Origin: Bacteroidales bacterium
Lineage (GTDB): Bacteria > Bacteroidota > Bacteroidia > Bacteroidales > WCHB1-69
Assembly: GCA_017551725.1 (NCBI GenBank)
Contig: JAFZKY010000057.1
Span: forward strand, 1 to 64,000
DNA: 64,000 bases
Reading direction: 5' to 3'
Positions 43,559-53,002 of this stretch are shown here, in pieces. Under the pieces are notes generated by a model. That model was given only the letters and a program-made list of their open reading frames with translations, searched no databases and was not told the DNA's origin. Position 1 is the first letter of the stretch; the number at the start of each line of letters is the position of its first letter. Position numbers and translations under genes: made by a program.

Positions 43559-44152
43559 ATGAAAAAATATCTCGGACCACTTAGCAAAGACAATCCCGTA
43601 TTGGTGCAGACGTTGGGCGTGTGCTCCGCGCTGGCGGTCACCGCGCAGCTGAAGCCCGCCGTGGTCATGGCTCTTTCCGTGACGGTGGTATGCGCCTGCT
43701 CCAACCTGATTATCTCGCTGATGCGCAATACGATACCGCCAAGAGTGCGCATCATTGTGCAGTTGCTTGTCGTCTCGTTCTTTGTCATTCTGGTGGACCA
43801 GGTGCTACAGGCCGTGTTGTACGATGTGAGCAAGATGCTCTCGGTGTTTGTGGGGCTGATCATTACCAACTGCATCATCATGGGCAGGTTGGAGGCTTTT
43901 GCCCTGTCGCACAAACCGTTACCGTCGCTCATCGACGGCGTGATGAACGGTCTCGGCTACGGGCTGGTTCTCGTCGTGGTGGCCTTCTTCCGCGAGTTGC
44001 TCGGTTCCGGCACCCTGTGGAACCATCCCGTGGTCCCGCAAAGTTGGTACGCCGCCGGATACATGAACAACGGCCTCATGATTCTGCCGCCGATGGCACT
44101 CATCCTCGTGGGTGTGATGATCTGGGCGAAAGGAGGGGATAAAAGTTCGTAA
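43559..44152 (+). CDS. nqrD: NqrD membrane subunit
   Basis: 197 residues with about six membrane helices. 'NPVLVQTLGVCSALAVT', 'IGLIITNCIIMGRLEAFAL' in slightly changed form ('VGLIITNCIIMGRLEAF') and 'DGVMNGLGYG' mark NqrD; the Cys residues of these segments form part of the NqrD/NqrE iron site. The last codons and the stop lie in a short repeat (44145-44161) also present at 28368. Confidence 0.95.
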   Translation: MKKYLGPLSKDNPVLVQTLGVCSALAVTAQLKPAVVMALSVTVVCACSNLIISLMRNTIPPRVRIIVQLLVVSFFVILVDQVLQAVLYDVSKMLSVFVGLIITNCIIMGRLEAFALSHKPLPSLIDGVMNGLGYGLVLVVVAFFRELLGSGTLWNHPVVPQSWYAAGYMNNGLMILPPMALILVGVMIWAKGGDKSS

Positions 44153-44201
44153 TGTTTATAATGTTTAAGTGTAAAAGTAAAAAAGTTCATAGTTCAAAGA
44201 A

Positions 44202-44813
44202 ATGTCAGACATCTTCAACATATTCGTCCGTTCGGTTTTCATCGACAATATGATTTTCGCCTATTTCCTGGGCATGTGCTCCTATTTGGCGGTGTCGAAG
44301 GAGGTTAAGACCGCGTTCGGGTTGGGACTGGCGGTCAGTTTTGTGCTGGCGGTCACGGTGCCGGTCAACTACCTGATGGACAAATACCTGTTGCAGGCGG
44401 GGGCGTTGTCGTGGCTGGGCGAGCGGTTTGCCACCCTTGACCTCTCGTTCCTCAGCCTGATACTTTTCATCGCCGTCATTGCCGGCATCGTGCAGCTGTT
44501 GGAGATGGTGCTGGAGCGTTATCTGCCGGCTCTGTACATGGCGTTGGGCATCTTCCTGCCCCTCATCGCGGTCAACTGCGCCATCCTCGGCGGCTCGCTG
44601 TTCATGCAGGAGCGGAATTTCCCCACGGTGATACACAGTTTTTCCTACGCCATCGGTTCCGGTCTTGGCTGGCTGTTGGCTATCGTGGCCTTCGCCGCCA
44701 TCCGCGAACGGCTGAAGTATTCCAATATTCCCGAACCCTTGCGTGGGAACGGTATCGCATACATTATCACTGGACTTCTGGGCATCGGTTTTATGGCATT
44801 CTTGGGCATATAA
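44202..44813 (+). CDS. nqrE: NqrE membrane subunit
   Basis: 203 residues, about six helices. '[28 protein letters not shown]' and '[19 protein letters not shown]' are the paired family motifs, including the Cys that would share an Fe site with NqrD. A 49-bp AT-rich spacer precedes it. Confidence 0.95.
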   Translation: MSDIFNIFVRSVFIDNMIFAYFLGMCSYLAVSKEVKTAFGLGLAVSFVLAVTVPVNYLMDKYLLQAGALSWLGERFATLDLSFLSLILFIAVIAGIVQLLEMVLERYLPALYMALGIFLPLIAVNCAILGGSLFMQERNFPTVIHSFSYAIGSGLGWLLAIVAFAAIRERLKYSNIPEPLRGNGIAYIITGLLGIGFMAFLGI

Positions 44814-44825
44814 ATAACAAGCATC

Positions 44826-46067
44826 ATGACAACACTGACCATTCTTGCGGCTGTACTGGTTTTCCTGCTCATCCTCTGGGTGTTGGTGGCGGTGCTGCTG
44901 TATGCCCGTCGGAAGATGATTCCTGAAGGCAAGGTGAAGATCACCATCAATGGTGAGCGTGAGGTCCAGCATGAGCGCGGATGTTCCCTGTTGCAGGCCC
45001 TTTCCGACGAGAAGGTGTTTGTGCCATCGGCGTGCGGCGGTGGCGGCTCTTGCGGCACCTGCCGAGGCAAGGTACTCTCCGGCGGCGGCCAACTCCTGCC
45101 CACGGAGAAAGCCCACATCACGCGCAAGCAGGCCGAGGAGCATTATCGCCTCTTCTGCCAGGTGAAGGTGCGCGAGGATATGGAAATCGAGATTCCTAAG
45201 GAGTTTTTCGGTATTAAAAAGTGGAAATGCACGGTGGTCTCCAACCATAATGTGGCCACTTTCATCAAAGAGCTTGTGCTACAACTCCCTGAAGGCGAGA
45301 CGATGGATTTCAAGTCGGGAGGCTATGTGCAGCTGGACATCCCCGCCTGCACAGTGGCGTTTTCCGATATGGACATCGAGGAGCCGTTCCGTGCCGACTG
45401 GCAGAAGATGGGGCTTTTTGATTTGCGGATGAAGAACAGCGCGGCGACGGTGCGCGCCTATTCCATGGCCAGCTATCCCGCCGAAAACCGTCTGGTGAAG
45501 CTGAACGTGCGCATTGCCACCCCTCCGTTCAACCGCAAGAAGGGTAGGATGGAAAAGGTGAACCCCGGCGTTGCCTCTTCATACGTCTATAGCCTCAAGC
45601 CCGGCGACGAGGTGTTGGTGTCGGGCCCGTACGGCGAGTTCTTCGTGGAGGACACCGACCGCGAGATGATGTTCATCGGCGGCGGCGCAGGCATGGCGCC
45701 CATGCGCTCGCACATTTTTGACCAGTTCAAGACAAAACACACCACCCGCAAGACCACCTTCTGGTATGGCGGACGTTCGCGTAAGGAACTGTTCTATATG
45801 GTTGAGTTTGAGAAGATTGCGGCGGGAAATGAAAATTTCTCCTTCCATGTGGCCCTCTCCGATGCGCTGCCCGAGGATCACTGGACTGGCCATACGGGTT
45901 TTATCCATGATGTGATTTTTGAAAACTACCTGAAAGACCATCCCAATCCGGAGGATATCGAGTATTACATCTGCGGTCCGCCCTTGATGTTGCAGGCCGT
46001 GTTGCGGATGCTGGACAGCCTGGGCGTTCCTGCCGACATGATCCATTACGACGACTTCGGTGGGTGA
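44826..46067 (+). CDS. nqrF: NqrF, NADH-oxidising FAD/[2Fe-2S] subunit
   Basis: 413 residues. N-terminal membrane helix (about 4-27), ferredoxin domain with C70, C76, C79 and C111 as cluster ligands, FAD domain ('RAYSMASYP', RxYS motif) and NADH domain ('MFIGGGAGMAPMRSH', 'YYICGPPLM'). Electrons enter the complex here. Last gene of the operon; converges with the 46083 gene 15 bp downstream. Confidence 0.96.
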   Translation: MTTLTILAAVLVFLLILWVLVAVLLYARRKMIPEGKVKITINGEREVQHERGCSLLQALSDEKVFVPSACGGGGSCGTCRGKVLSGGGQLLPTEKAHITRKQAEEHYRLFCQVKVREDMEIEIPKEFFGIKKWKCTVVSNHNVATFIKELVLQLPEGETMDFKSGGYVQLDIPACTVAFSDMDIEEPFRADWQKMGLFDLRMKNSAATVRAYSMASYPAENRLVKLNVRIATPPFNRKKGRMEKVNPGVASSYVYSLKPGDEVLVSGPYGEFFVEDTDREMMFIGGGAGMAPMRSHIFDQFKTKHTTRKTTFWYGGRSRKELFYMVEFEKIAAGNENFSFHVALSDALPEDHWTGHTGFIHDVIFENYLKDHPNPEDIEYYICGPPLMLQAVLRMLDSLGVPADMIHYDDFGG

Positions 46068-46082
46068 GATTGGGAAAACTTG

Positions 46083-46670
46083 TCAATCGTCTAATTCCTC
46101 ACTCTCTTCATCGATGACATCTATGGTGATTTTCTTATAATTGCAAAAGCAATCCGGACTCAGTTCCATGTCATACCAATATTGCCATATCTCATTAGTA
46201 AAAGCCTGATAAAGGTCAATACCGCATTCATCATATTCGAATGACCATTTCATCCAACAATCGTTGAAACAGATCTCGTTAAAATGTCCTCTCTGTCTCC
46301 GCTTGTATTTATTCTTAATGATGATGTCAGTTTGGTCAAATTCTTTTTTTAATGAAGTGTCGATATAAAATTTGTTATCCTGCACCATAAATACTCCACA
46401 AATATTCCGTGAAAACAAATATGGATAAATGCCTTCGTCGTCGAACGATTCGATTTGAAGCTGTGTAATGTCTCCGCTTTGTTCACAAACGATATAATGG
46501 TGTTTTGCACAATCCCTGAAATGGTTGTTCACTTCCACAATCTTGTTCATGAGTTGTTCCAAACAGACGGATTTGGTTGTAACCTGTTTGAAATTAAATG
46601 TTTGGGATTTTGCATAAACTGACAAAATCAGAAACAGGATTAGGATGACACGGACTCGAATGGTTGTCAT
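46083..46670 (-). CDS. Exported protein of unknown function
   Basis: 195 residues from ATG 46670 (signal peptide about 1-22, 'VYAKSQ'). The mature protein is aromatic- and acidic-rich with eight or so Cys ('HYIVCEQ', 'FNDCWMKW', 'DCFCNY'), and ends in 'EESEELDD'. Disulfides in the periplasm are plausible. No family recognised. The longer frame to 46718 adds a polar stretch before the signal. A -7 box lies upstream. Confidence 0.65.
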   Translation of the reverse strand: MTTIRVRVILILFLILSVYAKSQTFNFKQVTTKSVCLEQLMNKIVEVNNHFRDCAKHHYIVCEQSGDITQLQIESFDDEGIYPYLFSRNICGVFMVQDNKFYIDTSLKKEFDQTDIIIKNKYKRRQRGHFNEICFNDCWMKWSFEYDECGIDLYQAFTNEIWQYWYDMELSPDCFCNYKKITIDVIDEESEELDD

Positions 46671-46751
46671 GTCACCTCTTTCCGCAGACTTTCGCCGGAA
46701 ATTTTTGTCGTCTTGCATATTATGATGTCAAGTGTAATTAGAATCAATTGG

Positions 46752-46759
46752 CAAAAATA
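46752..46759 (-). promoter_or_regulatory. -7 box for the 46083-46670 gene
   Basis: TATTTTTG on the minus strand followed by GCC, about 80 bases before ATG 46670. Confidence 0.4.
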
Positions 46760-46834
46760 AAAAATCCTTAATTAAAAAAATCACCTCTAAATTTTACTTT
46801 TCCTTTTTTGGGGGGTATAGGTTATTGTTCGCAA

Positions 46835-47386
46835 ATGAAAAAACGTATGTCAACAGACCAGCAAATAGTGACGGCAATGGCGGAGAATCCCGAGCAGGGG
46901 TTCAAACTGCTGATGGGGAAGTATGGGGAGCCGGTGTATTGGCATATTCGCCGCATGGTTGTGGCGCACGACGATGCACAAGATGCGACGCAGGAGACCT
47001 TCCTCCGAGTGTTTCGGGCCTTCGGGCAATATGATCCGCAGCAATCCTTGAAATCATGGCTGTTCCGCATTGCCACCAACGAGGCGTTGCGCCTGCTGGG
47101 CCGCCGTCAGGGCAAGGTCACCCTCTCGCTGGAGGAGGCCGTCCCGGATACCATCCAGTTACGCGCCGACGAATATTTCGACTATGGCGACAAACTGGCC
47201 GTCAAGTTGCAGCGGGCCATCCAAACCCTCCCGCTAAAGCAGCGGCTGGCCTTCACGTTCCGCTATTATGACGAACTGAGCTATGAGGAGATTGCGGCGG
47301 TGACGGACACGACGGCAGCCAGCGCGAAAGCCAACTATCATTTGGCCAAAGAGAAAATAATACAATACATGAATGATAACGATTAG
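46835..47386 (+). CDS. ECF-type sigma-70 family RNA polymerase sigma factor
   Basis: 183 residues from ATG 46835 (ATG 46847 is an alternative). Region 2: 'HDDAQDATQETFLRVFRAF' and 'LKSWLFRIATNEALRLL'. Region 4: 'LPLKQRLAFTFRYYDELSYEEIAAVTDTTAASAKANYHLAKEKI', the -35 recognition HTH. It would direct RNA polymerase to a stress regulon. The next gene, 2 bp away, encodes a likely membrane anti-sigma, so activity is probably controlled by envelope state. Confidence 0.93.
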   Translation: MKKRMSTDQQIVTAMAENPEQGFKLLMGKYGEPVYWHIRRMVVAHDDAQDATQETFLRVFRAFGQYDPQQSLKSWLFRIATNEALRLLGRRQGKVTLSLEEAVPDTIQLRADEYFDYGDKLAVKLQRAIQTLPLKQRLAFTFRYYDELSYEEIAAVTDTTAASAKANYHLAKEKIIQYMNDND

Positions 47387-47388
47387 CT

Positions 47389-47733
47389 ATGGAACAATCT
47401 TTTGATTTTGAACAGATTGGAAAGAAGATGCCCTATTCCGTGCCGGACGGCTTTTTTGAAAAGATGGAGACGGAGGTGATGTCGCAGATCACGGCATCGC
47501 CAAAGGGAAAACAGGAAAGGACGCCGCATGGCCGGGTGATGTGCATCGTGAAGCGTGTGGCACTGGCCGCCGCTGCCGTGGCTGCCTTAGTGCTGGTACT
47601 ACATACCGTCATTCCCCGCTACGCCGCTCACAAAGCCCTTGTCGACGTGGAGAAGGCATTCGATCAGCTTACCCCCGATGATCAAGCATTCTTGCTGCAA
47701 GTGTATGAAGATGATGTTTTTATGAACGAATAA
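47389..47733 (+). CDS. Putative membrane anti-sigma factor
   Basis: 114 residues. A cytoplasmic N-terminus of about 50 residues with 'MPYSVPDGFFEKMETEV', one membrane helix (about 54-72) and a short periplasmic or C-terminal domain ending 'DDQAFLLQVYEDDVFMNE'. The size and position directly behind an ECF sigma gene fit an anti-sigma factor, although no ZAS zinc motif is present. A two-base gap links it to the sigma gene. Confidence 0.7.
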   Translation: MEQSFDFEQIGKKMPYSVPDGFFEKMETEVMSQITASPKGKQERTPHGRVMCIVKRVALAAAAVAALVLVLHTVIPRYAAHKALVDVEKAFDQLTPDDQAFLLQVYEDDVFMNE

Positions 47734-47745
47734 AATTATACCACA

Positions 47746-48189
47746 ATGAAAAATGTACAGAAAACAATGATGTTTGTGCTACTTACCGTGGCATTCTGCC
47801 TCGCAGGCATGGCACAACCCACCGAAAAACAGAAAATGACGCGTGAGCAATTGGCCGAGAAACAAGCTTATCACATCGCCTTGGATCTTTCGAATGCATT
47901 CAAGGATGAGATTTCCGGGAGGTTCGTTAAGACATACGTCGCTTATCAGAAGGAGATTTGGGCACTTGGTCCGCGCATCCCGGAGATAACCGATGATATG
48001 ACGGAAGAACAGGTGGATAAAATTCTTAAACAGCGTTTTGAACGCAGTCAGAAGATACTGGCTATCCGCGAGAAGTATTACAAGATATATTCCGAGTTCC
48101 TCACACCCAAGCAGATTGAAATGGTGTATCGTACCGACCGCGAGATGATGCGTCGCATGTCGCAGGCGAAGAAGGGGGGAACGCGATGA
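47746..48189 (+). CDS. Spy/CpxP-like periplasmic protein
   Basis: 147 residues with a signal peptide (about 1-24). The mature protein is entirely helical with 'KMTREQLAEKQAYHIALDLS' and an 'LTPKQIEMVYRTDREMMRRM' segment like the LTxxQ motif of Spy/CpxP stress chaperones. It fits an envelope-stress operon. It overlaps the next gene by four bases. Confidence 0.75.
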   Translation: MKNVQKTMMFVLLTVAFCLAGMAQPTEKQKMTREQLAEKQAYHIALDLSNAFKDEISGRFVKTYVAYQKEIWALGPRIPEITDDMTEEQVDKILKQRFERSQKILAIREKYYKIYSEFLTPKQIEMVYRTDREMMRRMSQAKKGGTR

Positions 48190-49547
48190 AGAGAACGACA
48201 CGTGGCTCCTACATAACCTCTCTTCTGCTTTGGACTGCCACATTCGCCATTATATCGTGCCATCGACCGGTTGAGGAGAATAGCATCAGGGTGGTTTCGT
48301 TGCCGGCAGAGCAACAAACCGACATGCAGGATGCGTATGCGGTCGTTCCCTGTACGGGCGGTTTGCGCCTCAATTTCCAGATGTCGGGCATCACCCACGT
48401 GGAATTAGAAAGCGTGGATGGCTTTGCCATTGCTGGCACGGCCAGATTCGTGACACTGGATGGCCAGGTGCTGGTTTCGGAAATATCCGACAATCAGTCC
48501 ATCATTACATTCCGGGCTCCCCAGGGCGGCACATTTGTTCCCGGAAAGGACTATTTTATCACTACCTTCCCCTGCGATGTGTATGGCGGCTATCGGCTTA
48601 CAATATTTAAAGATGGTCAGTTGGCACACTATTTTGGTGTGCATCAACGCTTTGTGACAGGGACTTTTATTGCCCCGAACGATTTGGATGAAAGCGAGCT
48701 TGAATTTGTGGATCCTGCGGCTCCGTTTGTGGAGGATGAACGTCCTGGCTTGAATGCCGCCACCCGGGCCGCATTGGAGAATTACAGACGGAATCCTACG
48801 GAGGAGAACAAGCAAGCCCTGATAGAGCAGATGGGCATCAAATATGACAAAGTGGTCGCCCGCAAGAAGGCTAAACTGCGTCAGCTGGAGCGCGAGGCAC
48901 ACGACCAGCATCTTATTGACGAGATGCAGGCAATTGTAGATGAAATGGTCCAAAACCGTGATGTCAGAATCTATCAGCAGTTTCTTCGGTTGATAGACCC
49001 GCGTGTGGACGATAATCCCAATGATGAATGGCTGGTACTCAGGGGTTCGTCCGCCAACAACGCCTACATCGGCTATGCGCCGGTGACAAATGCGGAGTAT
49101 GCGCTCTCCCAGTCCGGATTTTCTTTTCCGCTGGGACATGGACGGTATCCCGTCGTGAATGTGTCCTATACAGATGCTATGGCCTATTGCGCTTGGCTGA
49201 CATCCCAAGACCCTTTGCACAATTACCGCCTTCCGTCTGAGGAGGAATGGGTTATGGCGGCAGGGCACATGCCCAAGGATGTTGTGATGAACAGCAACCA
49301 TGTTGAGAACGGCCTCACTCCCGTGGATGCGTATGCCCAGACAACGGGTGCGTGCGGCGGCATTGACTTTTGGGGAAACTGTTGGGAATGGACTTCCACG
49401 CAGAACGCCCAAGGTCTATACATCGTGAAGGGCGGCAGTTGGGACTCCAGCCGCGATGCCTGTCGCACCGAATATTCGGATGCTGCGCGCGACGGTTCCC
49501 ATGGCTATCCAAACGTGGGGTTCCGTGTGGTGCGCGTGGACCGATGA
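48186..49547 (+). CDS. SUMF1/FGE-sulfatase-domain lipoprotein
   Basis: 453 residues. Signal with lipobox 'IISC' (Cys25). A beta-rich N-terminal domain (about 30-195), a charged helical segment (about 200-265) and a C-terminal SUMF1 domain (about 285-453) with 'APVTNAEYA', 'YPVVNVSYTDAMAYCAWL', 'YRLPSEEEWVMAAG', 'GNCWEWTS' and 'GGSWDSS'. True formylglycine-generating enzymes use two Cys near the end; here the pattern is 'CRTEYSD', so catalysis is doubtful and a binding role is likelier. Last gene of the sigma operon. Confidence 0.85.
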   Translation: MKRTTRGSYITSLLLWTATFAIISCHRPVEENSIRVVSLPAEQQTDMQDAYAVVPCTGGLRLNFQMSGITHVELESVDGFAIAGTARFVTLDGQVLVSEISDNQSIITFRAPQGGTFVPGKDYFITTFPCDVYGGYRLTIFKDGQLAHYFGVHQRFVTGTFIAPNDLDESELEFVDPAAPFVEDERPGLNAATRAALENYRRNPTEENKQALIEQMGIKYDKVVARKKAKLRQLEREAHDQHLIDEMQAIVDEMVQNRDVRIYQQFLRLIDPRVDDNPNDEWLVLRGSSANNAYIGYAPVTNAEYALSQSGFSFPLGHGRYPVVNVSYTDAMAYCAWLTSQDPLHNYRLPSEEEWVMAAGHMPKDVVMNSNHVENGLTPVDAYAQTTGACGGIDFWGNCWEWTSTQNAQGLYIVKGGSWDSSRDACRTEYSDAARDGSHGYPNVGFRVVRVDR

Positions 49548-49575
49548 GTTTGTGATTTGCTTAGTAATGAAAATG

Positions 49576-49608
49576 GAGGCCTCTTTTGAAGAAGCCTCTA
49601 TTTTTTTT
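49576..49608 (+). terminator. Rho-independent terminator after the sigma-factor operon
   Basis: Stem of GAGGC (49576-49580) with GCCTC (49594-49598), extended by a TCTT/AAGA inner helix past one mismatch, then a T-rich run (TATTTTTTTT). It lies between convergent genes. Confidence 0.85.
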
Positions 49609-49628
49609 CTGATGCTCGTAACACCCCG

Positions 49629-52600
49629 TTATTTCCCTTTCTTGACCCACTTCGACAAGGAGGCCTTGGCCTGCTTCAGCTTGGTGATGGTGGCGGTGTC
49701 CTGCGCGCCGTCGCGGTGCTCAAGGATTTCCAGCCAGTTGTTGACCACTGCGTAATATAGATCGGCTACATCCCTGAGGTCGGAGGCTTTTTCGGCGTAA
49801 CCGACGGCGGCCTGATAGCACTCCTTGGCCAGCGTCGTATTGCTCATATCCTCAGCCACCAGCCCCTTGACGTAATAGTTGCGGATGATTTCAAATTCGG
49901 TTTCATCTTTGTATTTGTCGTTGTAGAGTTCAATCAGCAAATTGTTGGACTTGTCCAGCTGTGTCAGGGCAATGCTCGTCCATTCTGTTTGGGTGCAGAG
50001 GATGGCATTGCGGTAGTATTGCAGGGCGAGCCTGTAGGTCTGGTCGGCGTCGTCTTCCTTGCGCAGGCGCTCCATGATCCGGATCAGCGTGTCGCTGGCA
50101 TTCAGCGCCTTGCCATACCACTCCTGGCTCACGCTCTCTTCGTCCTCGTATTGCTCGCCCATGGTGGAATTACATTCGATCAGGGCTTTGTAGATGTCGA
50201 TTTCATTGGCCATGCAGGTTTTGGGCGCGGTGTCCAAATACATCTTCGCGTTGAGCGACAGACATTCCTCAAAGCCTTTGATGGCTTGCGGGATGGAGTC
50301 CACGGCCTGATAGGCTTTGGCCAATTGGAAGTTGCGTTGCAGATAGGGCAGAGTGAGACCGGTCATGGGCAGGATACGCTCGTAGTCGGTCACGATGTTC
50401 CGGTTGTAACGAAGTTCGTCTTCCGGCGACAGATTGTATCGGAGGAGCTTCGCCGTATATTCGATGCTCTTTTTAACATAAAAGGTGTCGTATTCAGCGA
50501 ATTTGTGGTAGTAGTCGGCAAATCCACGCAGGTTGTTGACGTATTTGACGCTGTCTTTTTTATTCCAATAATAATCCTCTATGATGGACTTAGCCTGCAC
50601 ATAGCGCTGCAGAGGTTGCTCGATCGGATACGATTCGTAATACTTGACGGACTGTTCTGTCAGCGGATAGACGTTCTTCACGTTACCTTGCTTGTATTGG
50701 CGGATGGCCCTCGTCAGACTCATCTCGCCCAAGGAGTGGTAGGCGCTGGCATCGCCCATCTGGACGGCTTTCTTGAAAAGTTTCTCGGCTTTCTTGTAGC
50801 ATTTCTCAGCGGTGGCCGCATCGCCTTGCTCGCCCCAGAGGTCTCCCTCATAGTAACTCACGTTGCCTTTCATCAGAGTGTATGAGGCGGCTTGATCTGC
50901 GGGAATCTGATTCTCGTAGGTCAGCACCTTGTGGTAGGTGTTCAGGGCCTCCATGAATTGTCCCTGATACAGGTAGGCGTCTCCCATCTGCAGGAAGTTG
51001 CGCAGGAAGGGTGTCCATTGTGTCGGGTCCTGGACAGTGGCTTTCTGGAAGTATTCGTTAGCCTGTTCGTAATAGTGGATGGATTTCGCATAATCCTGCT
51101 GGTGGTAGATTTGTTCCGCCATATTGTTCAGATATTGGGCTTTTTGAACATCAAAGGTGTGGCCAGCCTTCTGGGCCGCCTGGCGCAGAAGCTCGTCAAT
51201 GAAGGTGTCCGCATCGGCGGCTAATAGAGTGTAATGGCTGTTATGCGCCGCGTCGCTGATGGCAGACACAAAGGAGAGATATGTGGAGGTGAAGATGTCG
51301 GGGTACAGGGAGTTGACGGTAGGGTAGGTCTCTTTGAATTTGCGGAAGGAGGTTCGTATGTTGTTTTCGCCGGGATCGTTGTTTATGTCCATGCCCAGCA
51401 ACTGCGACTTGGTCACCATGTTCTCCACGGTGAACATCTCGGGGTATTTGACTGCCAGAACCTCGTTGATGACAGAGAAGTCGCGGAGTGCCGCCTCCAA
51501 CAGCGAATCATTTTGTCCGTTCATGGAAAGCGCATCAATATAATCATTGGTGCGGGCGGCATATTGCAGTTGCATGAACAGATTGTCCGGCTGGAGCGTA
51601 TAGTTCTCCTTCGCCGCCTGTCGTATGGCGGTGGTCATCGCCAGCAGGGTGGAGTCCATCTTGCTGGAAAATCCGAAGTACAGATACTCCACGATAGAGG
51701 AATAGGTCCAGATTAAGTTCTGGTTTTTTGCGATGATGTCGTTTTTGTCATCGGAAATACATTGGTTGTATAACAGCAACGTACTGTCCATCATGAGGTT
51801 GGTGTTTGTGGTATCAGTCAGATACTCGTACATGAGTATTAGTGAACGGTATTGCCAGGCCAGGTCGTCCAGCATGTCGGTGCTCGGGTACTTGCGGTAG
51901 TTGTTCTGGAAAATGCGGGTGTTTTGGGTCATGATGAGTTGGAGAGAGTCGTTGTCTTTGTTGAAATATTGGTAGGGGTAAGGTTGGTAGGCGTATTCCA
52001 CCGACGGCAGGTGAAGGTTGTCTTTCTCCTTTTGGGCGATGGTGTAAGCTTTGTCATATTGTTTGTCTCCAAGCAGGGCGAAGATGTAATTGGGGGTAGA
52101 ATTGATGGAATAGTGTTGCTCGTAGAGGATTTTGTTGTAGTCCAGTGTCGGCTGCGTGTCCTCGGTGGCAAGGTTCATATCGCGCAAGGTCAGGTAGTAG
52201 GCTATGCGTTGCAGGTTGTTTTTGCTGTTGTCGTCGGGTTTGATTTGGGCTTTAGCGGTGGCCACGGCACGGCCCACGTCCCCGCCGCGGAGTATTTCCG
52301 GGATTTCCCCTTGGGTGTCTTTATCATAGGAATACAAATGGATGGTGGATTGCGCATCGGCATAGACGTCTGCCACAAATTTGCTATAGGTTGACGTGCA
52401 GAAATTGATGATTGTTTGTGCGTAGGTCTTGTCGCGCTCGGGATGCAGCCGCAGCGAGTCGTTGTAGGCGAGCAGCTGTCGGGAGTGTGTCGGGAAGGAG
52501 AAGTTGTAATACCGCGTAAAGAGGTCCAACTCCTCGGTGCGGAGGTCGGCGGTCTTTATCATGTAGAGTTTCAGCGTGTCGTTGCTCTGGAAATACTGAT

Positions 52601-52880
52601 ACTGCGATGAGGGTGTCCGTCCAAGATATTGATATTGGTCCAGATACCAGGCTTCCCGAGGCAGATAGTCGCCTTTGCGCTCCTTCGGCAGGTTGAGCAC
52701 GGCCACGCCCTTGGCGTTGGTGGTGATGGTCTGCCCGTAGAGGGTACACGATGCGCCCGCAAGCGGCTTGTTGGAGGGATATTCGAGGATTTTGTAAATC
52801 TGCCGCACCTGTTGCGCCGAGGTGAAAACGGCGGAAACGGTCAGCAGAAGGGTGACAAACAGGAAAATTGCTCTTTTCAT
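49629..52880 (-). CDS. Large periplasmic TPR-repeat protein
   Basis: 1083 residues from ATG 52880. Signal peptide (about 1-22, 'FTSAQQ'), an N-terminal Gly/beta domain ('SNKPLAGASCTLYGQTI', a CarboxypepD_reg-like fold), and then a very long helical array. Clear TPR units include 'YLNNMAEQIYHQQDYAKSIHYYEQANEYF', 'MGDAYLYQGQFMEALNTYHKVL' and 'ECYQAAVGYAEKASDLRDVADLYYAVVNNWL'. It probably acts as a protein-interaction scaffold in the periplasm. It is monocistronic, with a -7 box at 52927-52934. No catalytic motif seen. Confidence 0.8.
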   Translation of the reverse strand: MKRAIFLFVTLLLTVSAVFTSAQQVRQIYKILEYPSNKPLAGASCTLYGQTITTNAKGVAVLNLPKERKGDYLPREAWYLDQYQYLGRTPSSQYQYFQSNDTLKLYMIKTADLRTEELDLFTRYYNFSFPTHSRQLLAYNDSLRLHPERDKTYAQTIINFCTSTYSKFVADVYADAQSTIHLYSYDKDTQGEIPEILRGGDVGRAVATAKAQIKPDDNSKNNLQRIAYYLTLRDMNLATEDTQPTLDYNKILYEQHYSINSTPNYIFALLGDKQYDKAYTIAQKEKDNLHLPSVEYAYQPYPYQYFNKDNDSLQLIMTQNTRIFQNNYRKYPSTDMLDDLAWQYRSLILMYEYLTDTTNTNLMMDSTLLLYNQCISDDKNDIIAKNQNLIWTYSSIVEYLYFGFSSKMDSTLLAMTTAIRQAAKENYTLQPDNLFMQLQYAARTNDYIDALSMNGQNDSLLEAALRDFSVINEVLAVKYPEMFTVENMVTKSQLLGMDINNDPGENNIRTSFRKFKETYPTVNSLYPDIFTSTYLSFVSAISDAAHNSHYTLLAADADTFIDELLRQAAQKAGHTFDVQKAQYLNNMAEQIYHQQDYAKSIHYYEQANEYFQKATVQDPTQWTPFLRNFLQMGDAYLYQGQFMEALNTYHKVLTYENQIPADQAASYTLMKGNVSYYEGDLWGEQGDAATAEKCYKKAEKLFKKAVQMGDASAYHSLGEMSLTRAIRQYKQGNVKNVYPLTEQSVKYYESYPIEQPLQRYVQAKSIIEDYYWNKKDSVKYVNNLRGFADYYHKFAEYDTFYVKKSIEYTAKLLRYNLSPEDELRYNRNIVTDYERILPMTGLTLPYLQRNFQLAKAYQAVDSIPQAIKGFEECLSLNAKMYLDTAPKTCMANEIDIYKALIECNSTMGEQYEDEESVSQEWYGKALNASDTLIRIMERLRKEDDADQTYRLALQYYRNAILCTQTEWTSIALTQLDKSNNLLIELYNDKYKDETEFEIIRNYYVKGLVAEDMSNTTLAKECYQAAVGYAEKASDLRDVADLYYAVVNNWLEILEHRDGAQDTATITKLKQAKASLSKWVKKGK

Positions 52881-52926
52881 GATATGGTGTTTTGGATTTT
52901 TGAATGATGTACTCAATTAAACCCGA

Positions 52927-52934
52927 CAAAGATA
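52927..52934 (-). promoter_or_regulatory. -7 box TATCTTTG for the TPR gene
   Basis: TATCTTTG on the minus strand followed by GTC, 46 bases before ATG 52880. Confidence 0.5.
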
Positions 52935-52945
52935 CAAAAAAACAA

Positions 52946-52976
52946 AAGTGGAGACGCATACTATGCTTCTCCACTT
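52946..52976 (-). terminator. Terminator after gcvT
   Basis: A 9-bp stem, AAGTGGAGA (52946-52954) with TCTCCACTT (52968-52976), and an inner GCAT/ATGC pairing. On the minus strand it is followed by TTTTGTTTTTTTG. It separates gcvT from the TPR gene promoter. Confidence 0.85.
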
Positions 52977-53002
52977 TCTTTTTCTTACGAAATAATCCGA
53001 TA

